Assembly: GCA_030605085.1 (NCBI GenBank)
Contig: JAUWBH010000099.1
Span: forward strand, 1 to 21,584
DNA from: Promethearchaeota archaeon
GTDB taxonomy: Archaea; Asgardarchaeota; Lokiarchaeia; Sigynarchaeales; SOKP01
Direction: 5' to 3'
DNA: 21,584 bases
The notes beneath the pieces are model-generated. The model had not been told where the DNA came from. It saw nothing but the letters and a program-made list of their open reading frames with translations, and ran no database searches. Within the stretch, counting starts at the first letter, position 1; each line of letters starts with the position of its first letter. Below are positions 1 through 7,750 of the stretch, piece by piece. A program made the position numbers and the translations under genes.

Positions 1-307
1 TTCCTGAGACATTATCTTGAAAATGCATTGATAGAGCGGTTTGAATTACTCTTCTCGAATAGATATATCCCTTGGGGTAATCGATGTGTTCTGGCGTGTA
101 TTTAATCCCACAATTCTCGCATTCAAAGGTTGCTACATGAAGTTCTACAAATAATTCTGTGTCAATATTTCCAAGCTCGGATATTGTCCGTTTATGGCTT
201 GTTCTTATTGATATTTCACTACTCCCGCAGAAGGGACACGCTTTTGGTCCGTATTGATCGGCAGAGATCTTCAGGATCTTTTTACTGACGCTTTTAGTAA
301 AGTCCAT
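1..307 (-). CDS. Transposase N-terminal fragment with zinc ribbon (runs off window)
   Basis: An open frame on the minus strand begins at ATG 307 and runs off the left edge, so only the first ~102 residues are visible. It opens MDFTKSVSKKILKIS and has two CxxC pairs, CPFCGS and, about 45 residues later, CENCG, which form a zinc ribbon. The segment RTISELG lies between the pairs, and YPKGYIYSRRVIQTAL follows them. This arrangement, a zinc ribbon with a conserved R-x-I-x-E/D-L stretch and then a helix-turn-helix-like segment, is typical of the N-terminus of ISL3-like and related archaeal DDE transposases. The DDE core would lie outside the window. An upstream in-frame TAG supports this start. 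It could instead be another zinc-ribbon DNA-binding protein. Family assignment is moderate and IS family is uncertain. Confidence 0.5.
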   Translation of the reverse strand, partial: MDFTKSVSKKILKISADQYGPKACPFCGSSEISIRTSHKRTISELGNIDTELFVELHVATFECENCGIKYTPEHIDYPKGYIYSRRVIQTALSMHFQDNVSG

Positions 308-374
308 GAATTCAAAAGCACCAAATTTTGTTATAATAAGCTGTAATATCTACGTGATACTATCAAACGAAAAC

Positions 375-387
375 TTTTTTTTTTTTT
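375..387. other. 13-nt homopolymer T run
   Basis: Thirteen consecutive T residues sit between the transposase start and the tautomerase gene. The run could mark the outer end of the insertion element or be a T-rich termination signal for plus-strand transcription entering from the left. No paired terminal inverted repeat can be seen because the other end of the element is outside the window. Confidence 0.4.
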
Positions 388-475
388 GCCCATACACAAA
401 GTATAGGAATTAATCCGATATAATTATAAAAATCTTATAATTCTATAATTATTAATATCAAATTAAAAGATTTAA

Positions 476-481
476 AGGTGA
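476..481 (+). promoter_or_regulatory. Shine-Dalgarno site deciding an ATT start
   Basis: AGGTGA is a strong archaeal Shine-Dalgarno sequence. It lies 7 nt before ATT 489, ideal spacing for that codon. The ATG at 485 is only 3 nt away and in another frame that stops after six codons. The site therefore supports initiation at the ATT. Confidence 0.65.
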
Positions 482-488
482 TAATGAA

Positions 489-686
489 ATTCCAAGTGTT
501 GTAATAAATGGTCCACCCATTAAAAATGTTGAAGTTAAAAGAACATTAGTTAAAGAAATTACAGATGCGTTACAAAAAGCATACAAGATTGAAAGAAGCT
601 CTTATGTAGTGTTGATAAAAGAAAACCTTCCTGAAAATGTTGGTGTTGGTGGTCAATTAATTTTAGATCGCCTTAAGCAAGAATAA
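489..686 (+). CDS. 4-oxalocrotonate tautomerase-like protein, apparent AUU start
   Basis: A 65-codon frame reads [M]PSVVINGPPIKNVEV, then TLVKEITDALQKAYKI, and ends in GVGGQLILDRLKQE. Size and pattern match the 4-oxalocrotonate tautomerase family: small beta-alpha-beta subunits of about 60-80 residues that use the N-terminal proline exposed after Met removal as catalytic base. Here the proline follows ATT 489 directly. The frame has no ATG, GTG or TTG between the upstream TAA at 453 and this proline. With AGGTGA 7 nt upstream, AUU is the most likely start and would give Met-Pro and a mature Pro1. The alternative is a G-to-T change that destroyed an ATG. The gene converges on the TatD gene. 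Its substrate is not predictable. Confidence 0.72.
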   Translation: MPSVVINGPPIKNVEVKRTLVKEITDALQKAYKIERSSYVVLIKENLPENVGVGGQLILDRLKQE

Positions 687-743
687 TTAAATTTAATCTT
701 CAAATATTTTCGGAAATATCTTTTTTGTATTTTCCATAATTTG

Positions 744-1454
744 TTATTCTAATTCTGGCTCAGGAATTTCCTTAAATTTTGACACAATCTTTAAAACATC
801 TTTAACCATGGCGGGAGTCCCAACTTTTCCGGAATATTTGACCGGTCCGTCGTTTTCCAATAAAAGATGTTCTTTATCAACCATTAAAACTGTCTTTTTT
901 ACAGCCGGAGAATAAGAAACTGCTGGTGTAATAGAGAAATAGTAGCCTCTATCTATCCCTATTTTTAAAAAATTTTCAGGACCAGAATACCAATGAATAT
1001 TAACATTAGGAATATTATTGTAAGAAGGTAGAGTATCAAAAACCAGCTGTTCTGCTCCCTTAGTATGTAAATTAACAGGTAGCTCTAATTCTTCCGCAAT
1101 CAAAAGCAAAATGTCAAAAATTTTCTTTTGTAAGGGATATAGCTCTTTTTCTTTAATAAAATAATGATCTAATCCAATCTCTCCAATGGCGCAGAGATTG
1201 TTATGGTTTTTTCGTATTATTTCCACAACATAGTCTAATTCACTTTCAATCTTTTTATTCATCCTTACTTCTTCAGGATGAATTCCTAAAGCGGGATATA
1301 TTGAGCCTAATTTTGATATTTCTAACACCCTTTTTAAGCTATTTTTACTCATAGAAACTGCTATAATCTTGTTCACTCCTGCCTGATCTGCTTCTTTTAC
1401 GATTTGATCAATGACCAAATAAAGATTGGCATGACAATGGACATCTATTAACAT
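744..1454 (-). CDS. TatD-family metal-dependent hydrolase
   Basis: This 236-residue protein matches the usual length of the TatD family of TIM-barrel metal hydrolases, many of which are DNases. The metal-site motifs appear in order: H6-x-H8 in MLIDVHCH, E92 in AIGEIGLDHYF, H130 in PVNLHTKG, H154 in NIHWYSG and D202 in LLLENDGP. YPALGIHPEE also matches the family's GxHP segment. The enzyme is expected to be cytoplasmic, acting on DNA ends or another phosphoester; the exact substrate is not readable from sequence. The start is the ATG that places the HxH motif at residue 6, as is normal for the family. It is probably monocistronic, with 147 nt separating it from the upstream gene on the same strand. 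Confidence 0.9.
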   Translation of the reverse strand: MLIDVHCHANLYLVIDQIVKEADQAGVNKIIAVSMSKNSLKRVLEISKLGSIYPALGIHPEEVRMNKKIESELDYVVEIIRKNHNNLCAIGEIGLDHYFIKEKELYPLQKKIFDILLLIAEELELPVNLHTKGAEQLVFDTLPSYNNIPNVNIHWYSGPENFLKIGIDRGYYFSITPAVSYSPAVKKTVLMVDKEHLLLENDGPVKYSGKVGTPAMVKDVLKIVSKFKEIPEPELE

Positions 1455-1601
1455 TTTATAAAATCAACTGTGAATTTTTAGTTTAAAAATGAATATATCA
1501 TTGTTTAGCAATTAAATTAATGTTTTCTTAAAAAATAAACATTTCAACTAATCATATATATTAATAAAAAAGGAAATGCAATTAGTTTTCTTAAAAATTA
1601 T

Positions 1602-1967
1602 TTACAAATTTTTTATTTGGTCTCTTAATTTAGCAATTTTCATCACTAAATCAAACTTTCTTGAAACTCTAATCTTAACAGAATCCAAATTGCTTGTTAA
1701 AAACTCTAATTCGTTGAGCAAAAAGTTTTTCAAATCTTCTTTTGTAATTCTTATAAGTAGTTTCCCCTGTTTATCAAATCTAGGGGCCGGTGTAATTTTA
1801 GCCATTTTTTTACTTCGGAGCGTACTAATTGCTTTGGCTAATTTTAATTGGAACCCTTGCGTATTTTCTGGATTCTCTTCACCAAGAGAATCGATGGTAT
1901 CTTTTAAACCTTGAATAAAAGCCTCAAGATCATCAATATCATAATCGTCCTTCATCACTTTAGACAT
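1602..1967 (-). CDS. Small charged hypothetical protein
   Basis: I do not recognise this 121-residue protein. The N-terminus is acidic (KDDYDIDDLEAF), the middle has a basic turn (TLRSKKMAKITPAPRFDKQGKLLIRI) that may form a short strand, and the C-terminal third is mostly helical and lysine-rich. It has no membrane segment, cysteines or signal peptide. The opposite strand also has an open frame of similar length, but this one has archaeal lysine/glutamate-rich composition, while the other is rich in Phe, Ser and Leu as expected of an antisense shadow. No clear Shine-Dalgarno site precedes the ATG; Met5 is an alternative start. No function is proposed. Confidence 0.6.
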   Translation of the reverse strand: MSKVMKDDYDIDDLEAFIQGLKDTIDSLGEENPENTQGFQLKLAKAISTLRSKKMAKITPAPRFDKQGKLLIRITKEDLKNFLLNELEFLTSNLDSVKIRVSRKFDLVMKIAKLRDQIKNL

Positions 1968-2136
1968 TCGCTGTTTGGTTGATATATTTCACGGATTCGT
2001 GAATAAATTTCAATATTGAAATATAAATTAATTAATTTATCAAGTCTTTTAAAATAGATATAAAATGAATATTAAAAAAATTTTTTTAATTATTATAGAT
2101 CTTTTCTTTGACTTTCTCAAAAATCTATTTTCAATT

Positions 2137-2898
2137 CTATTTCGTACCGCTTAAATTAGTATCTTGAAAAAGATGCTTCAAGATTACTTCTGTAAGGGTT
2201 TTTAATACTATATATTTTAATTCTTTATCGTTCAATCTAATCCTATCAGAAAATTCTATTTGAAGAGATTTACTCCCAAAAATTTTTGAGGCACCGTACT
2301 TTTGCGTAATATATCCTCCTGTTAAAACGTATTCTTTCCTTTTTGGATGCCCTGGGGCAATAGGTATTTCTAATTCGAGAAATTTTTTTATAATTTTTCC
2401 TCGAACATTTTTATCTCTATCTCTTATAGGAATTGGTTTGCGGGAAATTGAACTTAAATTTTTTGTGCCCAACACCAATTCTACATCCCTAAATCCTGGT
2501 GGTCTCTTTGCTTTATCAAAACCATGCAAATCAATTAATAGTGAGCGATTAAACGATTTTAAGTTGAAATTAATAAAATCTTTGATTTTGTTATGATAAA
2601 ATTGATAAATTTCCTTTGCAATCAATGAGTCGGAAAAGTAGGCTTCTTCTTCTTTTCTATTTAAATCTATTTTACTGCGACGAATTTTTGAAATAATATA
2701 TGTTGTTGTATGACCCAAGGTTTTTCTTATGTAAGAAATAAAATCGTGTGTTAATTCAATCGTGCCTTTATCTATACCCAAAACTCCTTCGGACCTTGTG
2801 GGAATTTCTTTGTATTCTATTGTTCCTCCATGGGGGACAGAAATTATTAGAGGAATTGTACCTAATCTAAATTTTATTAGTTTGTTAAAATTTATCAT
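2137..2898 (-). CDS. N-formylglutamate amidohydrolase-like enzyme
   Basis: The protein has 253 residues from MINFNKLIKF. It has the pattern of the N-formylglutamate amidohydrolase (HutG-like) family, zinc enzymes that release formate or a related acyl group from N-acylated amino acids. Visible motifs are ISVPHGG near the N-terminus, SKIDLNRKEEEA (the DxNR-type segment), LLIDLHGF (zinc/catalytic DLHG) and a late SLQIEFS with the conserved glutamate. The open frame extends 47 codons further to 3039. That extension overlaps the neighbouring membrane-protein gene and looks like noise, so I start at ATG 2898, just before the first conserved strand. The membrane-protein gene ends 35 nt upstream, so the two probably share a transcript. 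No histidine-degradation genes are nearby, so the substrate is open. Confidence 0.75.
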   Translation of the reverse strand: MINFNKLIKFRLGTIPLIISVPHGGTIEYKEIPTRSEGVLGIDKGTIELTHDFISYIRKTLGHTTTYIISKIRRSKIDLNRKEEEAYFSDSLIAKEIYQFYHNKIKDFINFNLKSFNRSLLIDLHGFDKAKRPPGFRDVELVLGTKNLSSISRKPIPIRDRDKNVRGKIIKKFLELEIPIAPGHPKRKEYVLTGGYITQKYGASKIFGSKSLQIEFSDRIRLNDKELKYIVLKTLTEVILKHLFQDTNLSGTK

Positions 2899-2933
2899 TT
2901 TTTGAAAAATAAAAAAAAAAAATTTGTTTGATT

Positions 2934-3422
2934 CTATTCTACGAAAATAGGAGTGTTCCAATAAGTTAAGTAACGAGCAACGATAAAAAAGCCAAGCCAT
3001 AACAGTAAGCTTAAGAGACCAAAAATATAATAAGGCCATAGCTTTTTATCCTTCTTAAATGTTTGATAAGCGAAAATCCATGCTCCTATAGCCCCAATAA
3101 TCCCAAATAGAACATCTGCAATGCTATTTTGGAGACTATCGGGTCTTCCTTCAAATTTAATGGTCGTAGACATCACTTGGTCTATATACACGAATAAAAT
3201 ATTCTCCATCAGTTCCCAGCAGACCAAAACAATTAAAGTACTAATAAATACCATTAACAACGAAAATATGGGAGTGTATCCCTTAGCCTTTGGTATCGTG
3301 TAGAATAAACTGAATACTAAAAAAGCACCTATTCCAAAACAAATATGACCTAGCGAATAAAAATCTATCCAAGAGACGCCCACTTCATTAACCGTGGTAG
3401 CAACTAACCAATTATTTAACAT
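2934..3422 (-). CDS. Four-helix integral membrane protein (VanZ/DUF2238-like)
   Basis: This 162-residue protein has four hydrophobic segments at roughly residues 24-44, 53-76, 98-118 and 131-152. Conserved-looking polar positions sit near the membrane: WIDFYSLGH before helix 1, CWELMEN at the end of helix 2, and GRPDSLQNSIADVLFG leading into helix 3. The combination WE-x-x-EN, D-x-x-x-S-x-x-D and a helix-1 histidine resembles small VanZ-like or DUF2238/DUF2585-like membrane families, whose function is mostly unknown. I infer the family from this pattern only. It lies directly upstream of the amidohydrolase gene on the same strand and probably shares its transcript. The promoter should lie in the AT-rich gap shared with the divergent radical-SAM gene. 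Confidence 0.65.
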   Translation of the reverse strand: MLNNWLVATTVNEVGVSWIDFYSLGHICFGIGAFLVFSLFYTIPKAKGYTPIFSLLMVFISTLIVLVCWELMENILFVYIDQVMSTTIKFEGRPDSLQNSIADVLFGIIGAIGAWIFAYQTFKKDKKLWPYYIFGLLSLLLWLGFFIVARYLTYWNTPIFVE

Positions 3423-3576
3423 AACAATTTCTCGCTTTGAATTTTATTATTAAATTTTAATTATTGAATTTAATTTATAAATCTAATATATTCCAATTTT
3501 TATAATTTTTAGTTTAATTTATAAAATTACGAGAGAGTGTAATTAATTTTGGTTTTTTATAGAATTTTATAAATCT

Positions 3577-3599
3577 TTATAAATTTTTAACGAACAGTT
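3577..3599 (+). promoter_or_regulatory. TATA-like element followed by GAACAGTT
   Basis: TTATAAATTTTT is followed by GAACAGTT about 40 nt before the radical-SAM start codon, a sensible position for an archaeal TATA box. Nearly the same 23-bp string (21 of 23 matching) recurs at 13892-13914 upstream of the MFS gene. Confidence 0.45.
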
Positions 3600-3638
3600 G
3601 AAATAATATTTTCAAATTATAAAGAGACGAGAGATAAA

Positions 3639-4922
3639 TTGAGAAAAAAGGTTGTTTTTGTTGTTTATTATCATAAAAACAATAAATATAGTTTCAATGC
3701 TTTAATTGGTGCTTTAGAGACGGAAGAAAGTCTTAGAGATCTTGATGTTTACTTATTAAAAAACAAGGAAAGTCTTTACGATGGATTAAAGGAAATTACC
3801 AAGAGATATAAAAAGATTGTAATAGGTATTTCCTTCTTTACTACTCAACTATGGGAAACCTCTGATCTTATTACGAAACTAAAGAAAGTATACGAGAATA
3901 AATTCTTATTCATAGCTGGTGGACCACATCCAACTGGAGATCCCATAGGTACTCTTAACATGGGATTTGATATTGTTATTGTTGGTGAAGGAGAAGAAAC
4001 ATTAATAGAGCTCTTATTTAAATTGAAGAATAACGGAGAATTTACAGCAATAAGAGGCATTGCTTATTACGACGATGAAAAGAACTATTATTACTCTGGT
4101 AAAAGACCACTAATCGATTTAAATAAATATCCGCCATTCTCCGTTAAAAATTACAATTTTGGACCCATAGAGATAACAAGAGGATGCCCATATATTTGTT
4201 ATTTTTGTCAAACACCGTATTTATTGGGCACTTACCCAAGACATAGAACAATAGAATCAATTTGTAAATATGTTCGAATTATGAAAGAGGAAAAAATGAC
4301 AGATATTAGATTCATTACACCGAACGCTTTTTCTTACGGATCTCTCGATGGAAAATCTTTAAATATCCCAAAATTAAAAGAATTATTAATTCAAATAAGG
4401 AAAATTCTCGGTCAAGAAGGGAGAATCTTTTTAGGTTCTTTTCCATCAGAAGTTAGACCTGAACATGTGACTATGGAAACTTTAGACATAATATTAAAGT
4501 ATGCAGATAACGATAATATAATAATTGGTGCTCAGTCAGGAAGCCAAAAAATTTTAGATTTTTGCCACAGAGGTCACAGTGTCGAGGACATTTATAAAGC
4601 TGTGAAATTAACCCTTAAATCAAAACTTAAAGCTAACGTTGATTTTATATTCGGGCTTCCTGGAGAAACTAATACCGATATCAAACTTACAATAAAAGTA
4701 ATGAACGATTTAACGGAATTAGGAGCACGTATACATACTCATTCGTTTATTCCATTACCTCAAACTCCTTTCGCAAAGGAACCCGTAAAGAAGATAAATG
4801 AGGATTTTCAAAAAGTAATTAAAAATCTAACATCAAAAGGATGTGCGTTCGGAGATTGGAAAAAACAAGAAAGATTAGCAATTAAAATAGCCAAATATTT
4901 AAAAACTCACAAAATTAAATGA
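3639..4922 (+). CDS. B12-binding/radical SAM protein (MJ1487-like)
   Basis: This 427-residue protein has two domains. Residues ~1-130 form a cobalamin-binding Rossmann-like domain: an initial beta strand, IAGGPHPTGDP and DIVIVGEGEETL, the usual B12-radical-SAM pattern. The radical SAM core follows, with RGCPYICYFCQ giving the CxxxCxxC cluster ligands at C183, C187 and C190. Later come IIIGAQSGSQKIL and VDFIFGLPGET, typical SAM-binding strands. Length and order resemble the archaeal MJ1487-type family (TIGR04013, from memory). Such enzymes often perform methylations or other modifications at unactivated carbons; the substrate here is unknown. The start is TTG 3639 after a purine-rich GAGAGAT site. 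It is transcribed alone, diverging from the membrane-protein gene and converging on the mutY remnant. Confidence 0.85.
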   Translation: MRKKVVFVVYYHKNNKYSFNALIGALETEESLRDLDVYLLKNKESLYDGLKEITKRYKKIVIGISFFTTQLWETSDLITKLKKVYENKFLFIAGGPHPTGDPIGTLNMGFDIVIVGEGEETLIELLFKLKNNGEFTAIRGIAYYDDEKNYYYSGKRPLIDLNKYPPFSVKNYNFGPIEITRGCPYICYFCQTPYLLGTYPRHRTIESICKYVRIMKEEKMTDIRFITPNAFSYGSLDGKSLNIPKLKELLIQIRKILGQEGRIFLGSFPSEVRPEHVTMETLDIILKYADNDNIIIGAQSGSQKILDFCHRGHSVEDIYKAVKLTLKSKLKANVDFIFGLPGETNTDIKLTIKVMNDLTELGARIHTHSFIPLPQTPFAKEPVKKINEDFQKVIKNLTSKGCAFGDWKKQERLAIKIAKYLKTHKIK

Positions 4923-4934
4923 ATTATAAAAGGT

Positions 4935-5533
4935 TTAAACTATATAATAATTATTTCCGACCTTTTTAATAAATCCTTCTTTAACTAATTGATTTAGGAC
5001 ATCTCTAATTCTTGATGCTTTAAATTCTAGCCTTTTGATGATCGATGATTCAGAGAGAGCAGAATATTGAACAAGCATTTTTAAAACTTTTCCACGAATC
5101 TCTCGGTTAGATCCTTTAAATGGAGATAGTGTAGGCTTATTAAACGCAAATGTTACAATCGATGATGCTGTATTATGTCCTATCTGTGGAAACTTTTTCA
5201 GTGTTTCGACGGATTCTGGCAGTTTTCCATCATACTCCTCAACTATTTTTTTTGCTATGGATTTTAACGCAATTGCCCTGCGATTATAACCTAATCCTTT
5301 CCATGCTTTTAGAACTTTTTCCAAAGGTGCTTCTGAGAGCGCTTTAAAATTAGGAAATAATTTTATAAATTTGAGAAATTTCTCCGAAACTGTCCCTGTT
5401 TGAGTTTGTTGAAGCATAATTTCGGAAACTAAGATGAAATATGGAGATCTCTTTTTTCTAAAAGGAAAATCTCGACCATATTTGTTATAATAATCCCATA
5501 TAAATTTTTGAAATAATTTGACTGTTTCGGCAT
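4935..5533 (-). pseudogene. Decayed mutY-like adenine glycosylase (no start, internal deletion)
   Basis: The minus-strand frame reads through W-D-Y-Y-N-K-Y-G-R-D-F-P-F-R and SEIMLQQTQT, then KAWKGLGYNRRA and a helix-hairpin-helix KFPQIGHNTASSIV. This is the N-terminal half of MutY, the glycosylase that removes adenine opposite 8-oxoguanine. The MutY-like sequence extends at least 38 codons upstream of ATG 5417, to about 5531, and the frame is open to a TAG at 5553-5555 with no ATG, GTG or TTG in that stretch. An ATG at 5533 is out of frame by one base. After FAFNKPTL, where the catalytic Asp segment and then the four cluster cysteines should come, the protein jumps to PFKGSNREIRGK and a winged-helix-like tail. 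That loses roughly 100 residues, the catalytic Asp and the iron-sulfur cluster. I read this as a pseudogene. A non-catalytic DNA-binding product from Met5417 is possible. Confidence 0.72.
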
Positions 5534-5599
5534 TTAAACCTTTTTTATCGTGCTATTTATGAAAATCAGATATGAACATTTTTATTTTAGATTGAGCAA

Positions 5600-7516
5600 T
5601 TATTGTTTTTTTGAAATATCCATAACAAATTCTAAAACTCCACCTTCAATATTTCTAAAAGTTAATTTATAGCCAGATTGATGTATAATGTGAAGCATAG
5701 CTTTATTTTCTAAGAGAATTGAACCGGAAAGTGCTTTAAATTTAAGTTCTCTAGCAATTTTCACTAAATAACTTAATAAAAACTTCGTTAATCCAAATCC
5801 TCGCCATTCTTTATGGGTAACGAACGCTAACTCTGCAACGGTGGGATCAGGAGTTTTAAAAAATCCACCTACGGTGATTATTTTCTTTTCACCACGCTCA
5901 GAATATTCTCCTATTAAAATCATGTTGGTTAAATAGTCTATATTAACCATAGGTTGAATTTTACGATGCCTGAAATCTCGTACAGGGGTAAAGAATCTAA
6001 AATAACGATCTTCGTTATCTAAAGAATAGTGAAGCTCCTGAAACATTCTTTCGTCTGTGGGTTTAACAGGACGAATTTGAATCGTCTTTCCGCTCTTTAG
6101 AGTCAGTAATGTTTCATATTTCTCAGGATACACGCTAATTCTACCATCAATAGAAGTAGGTAATTTTTGGTCTGAATACACATATCTCCACTTTTTTGCG
6201 TGTTCTAACAATTCTTCTCTGAAATCTGGATGAGCGATGTTAATCATTTCTAGTACTCTTTCTCTTATGTTTTTACCGTAAAGATAAGCGATACCCCATT
6301 CAGTGACGACATAATGCACATCACCCCGCGTTATGACCACCCCCGAACCAGGCTCAAGATAAGATACTATACGGGAGACAATAGTACCATCCTTTAAAGC
6401 TACAGTTGAAGGAACAACCATTATAGGTTTTCCATCTTTTGCTCGACTAGCCCCCCTAATAAAATCTACTTGCCCCCCTATCCCACTGTAAAACATATGT
6501 CCAAGAGAATCGGCGTTGACTTGTCCTGTTAAATCTATCGTTAATGCTGCATTAATCGCCACTTGTTTAAGATTTTGACCAATGATATAAGGATCGTTGC
6601 AATAATCACTAGGATGGAATTCAACCATAGGATTATCATCAACGAAATCGTAAAGTCTTCTTGAGCCTAAAACAAAAGAACATATGATTTTATCTCTATG
6701 TATACTTTTTTTCTTACATGTTACTACACCCTCTTCCACCAGGTCAACAATTCCATCTGAAAATACTTCACTGTGTACACCTAAATCTTTTTTATCCATA
6801 AGTTCTGAAGTCACTGCGTTTGGAATTTGACCAATTCCCATTTGAATTGTTGATTCGTCTTCAATTAAGGATGCCACAAATTTTGCAATTTTTTTAGACA
6901 CATCATCAGGTTCGCCGTATGAAAACTCGATTATATCGTGATCAGTCAAAACGAACGCATCTATCTCTTCAATGTGTATGAATGAATTGCCTAAAGTACG
7001 AGGCATATTAGGATTAATTTCCGCTACGAGATTTTCCGCAGCTTCGGCTAATGGCTTAACTATGTCAACATTAATACCGTAACTACAAAAACCATATTTA
7101 TCAGGCAAACTAACTTGAATTAGGGCAGTATCCAAATGCATTTGACCAGATTTAAAAATTTTAGGTATTTCTGAAAGGAGCATTGGAGTATAATCCGCTT
7201 GCCCTTCTTTTACATATTTACGCAACGATTTTCCAATAAAAAAAGCATTGTGTCTAAAAAGATCTTCTATTCCTCTCGCAGTTTCGTAATAATCAAGATC
7301 GGAAAGACTTAAAAAATGCAATATTTCTACATCTGGAAGATCTGGACCAAGTTCGATTAATTTTTGCGTAAGATCTGTAGGTTCCGCACAGCCGGAATCT
7401 ATAAAAATTCTATTCCCAGGATTAATAAATTTCCTTATTGCTTTTTCCGTCGACACTTTTTTTTTGTTATATTTATTTAATATTGAAGAGATATCATTGC
7501 TTAAGTTTTTAAACAA
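5600..7516 (-). CDS. Acetyl-CoA hydrolase/CoA-transferase fused to GNAT acetyltransferase
   Basis: This 638-residue fusion begins with a family-I-like CoA-transferase region (residues ~1-450). It has DSGCAEPTDLT, the catalytic-glutamate segment LGVHSEVFSDG (Glu250), and SGIGGQVDFIRGA with EWGIAYLYGKNIRERV downstream, as in 4-hydroxybutyrate CoA-transferase/acetyl-CoA hydrolase relatives. After a linker, residues ~470-635 form a GNAT domain with ELAFVTHKEWRGFGLTKFLL (the acetyl-CoA-binding R-x-x-G-x-G loop) and LLENKAMLHIIHQSGYKL. The first domain should move CoA between short acyl groups and the second should acetylate a protein or small molecule. The fusion suggests sensing or feedback through acyl-CoA, which is inference. 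The start is TTG 7516, supported by AGGTGA 4 nt upstream. It appears monocistronic. Confidence 0.87.
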   Translation of the reverse strand: MFKNLSNDISSILNKYNKKKVSTEKAIRKFINPGNRIFIDSGCAEPTDLTQKLIELGPDLPDVEILHFLSLSDLDYYETARGIEDLFRHNAFFIGKSLRKYVKEGQADYTPMLLSEIPKIFKSGQMHLDTALIQVSLPDKYGFCSYGINVDIVKPLAEAAENLVAEINPNMPRTLGNSFIHIEEIDAFVLTDHDIIEFSYGEPDDVSKKIAKFVASLIEDESTIQMGIGQIPNAVTSELMDKKDLGVHSEVFSDGIVDLVEEGVVTCKKKSIHRDKIICSFVLGSRRLYDFVDDNPMVEFHPSDYCNDPYIIGQNLKQVAINAALTIDLTGQVNADSLGHMFYSGIGGQVDFIRGASRAKDGKPIMVVPSTVALKDGTIVSRIVSYLEPGSGVVITRGDVHYVVTEWGIAYLYGKNIRERVLEMINIAHPDFREELLEHAKKWRYVYSDQKLPTSIDGRISVYPEKYETLLTLKSGKTIQIRPVKPTDERMFQELHYSLDNEDRYFRFFTPVRDFRHRKIQPMVNIDYLTNMILIGEYSERGEKKIITVGGFFKTPDPTVAELAFVTHKEWRGFGLTKFLLSYLVKIARELKFKALSGSILLENKAMLHIIHQSGYKLTFRNIEGGVLEFVMDISKKQ

Positions 7517-7520
7517 TTTA

Positions 7521-7526
7521 TCACCT
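7521..7526 (-). promoter_or_regulatory. Shine-Dalgarno site supporting TTG start
   Basis: Read on the minus strand, AGGTGA lies 4 nt before TTG 7516. It decides this start for the CoA-transferase/GNAT gene, since no ATG occurs near the conserved N-terminus. Confidence 0.6.
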
Positions 7527-7750
7527 TTAGAAAAATCTTCTTAACACTTCAAATAATATTATCAACTATTTTAATATACTCTCAATTAAATATTAAAATT
7601 CTAAAGAATAAGCAATAATTTTACGATATACAAAAATTAATATTAAAAAAAAAGATTCATATAATGAAAAAAAACTACAATTTACAGTTTAATCAAAAAG
7701 AAATTTTGAATGGGGATTTTAAAAACATAAAAAGCTGAGAAAATTCTGAG

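Noticed and set aside
1576..1914. 112-codon plus-strand frame opposite the small hypothetical
   Set aside because: Composition (Phe/Ser/Leu-rich, low charge) is that of an antisense shadow; the minus-strand frame is the better gene.
2899..3039. 47-codon N-terminal extension of the amidohydrolase frame
   Set aside because: It overlaps the neighbouring membrane-protein gene and encodes an unpatterned Phe-rich stretch; ATG 2898 sits just before the family's first motif.
3121..3303. Short plus-strand frame within the membrane-protein gene
   Set aside because: Fully antisense to a gene with clear transmembrane helices, and has no ribosome site.
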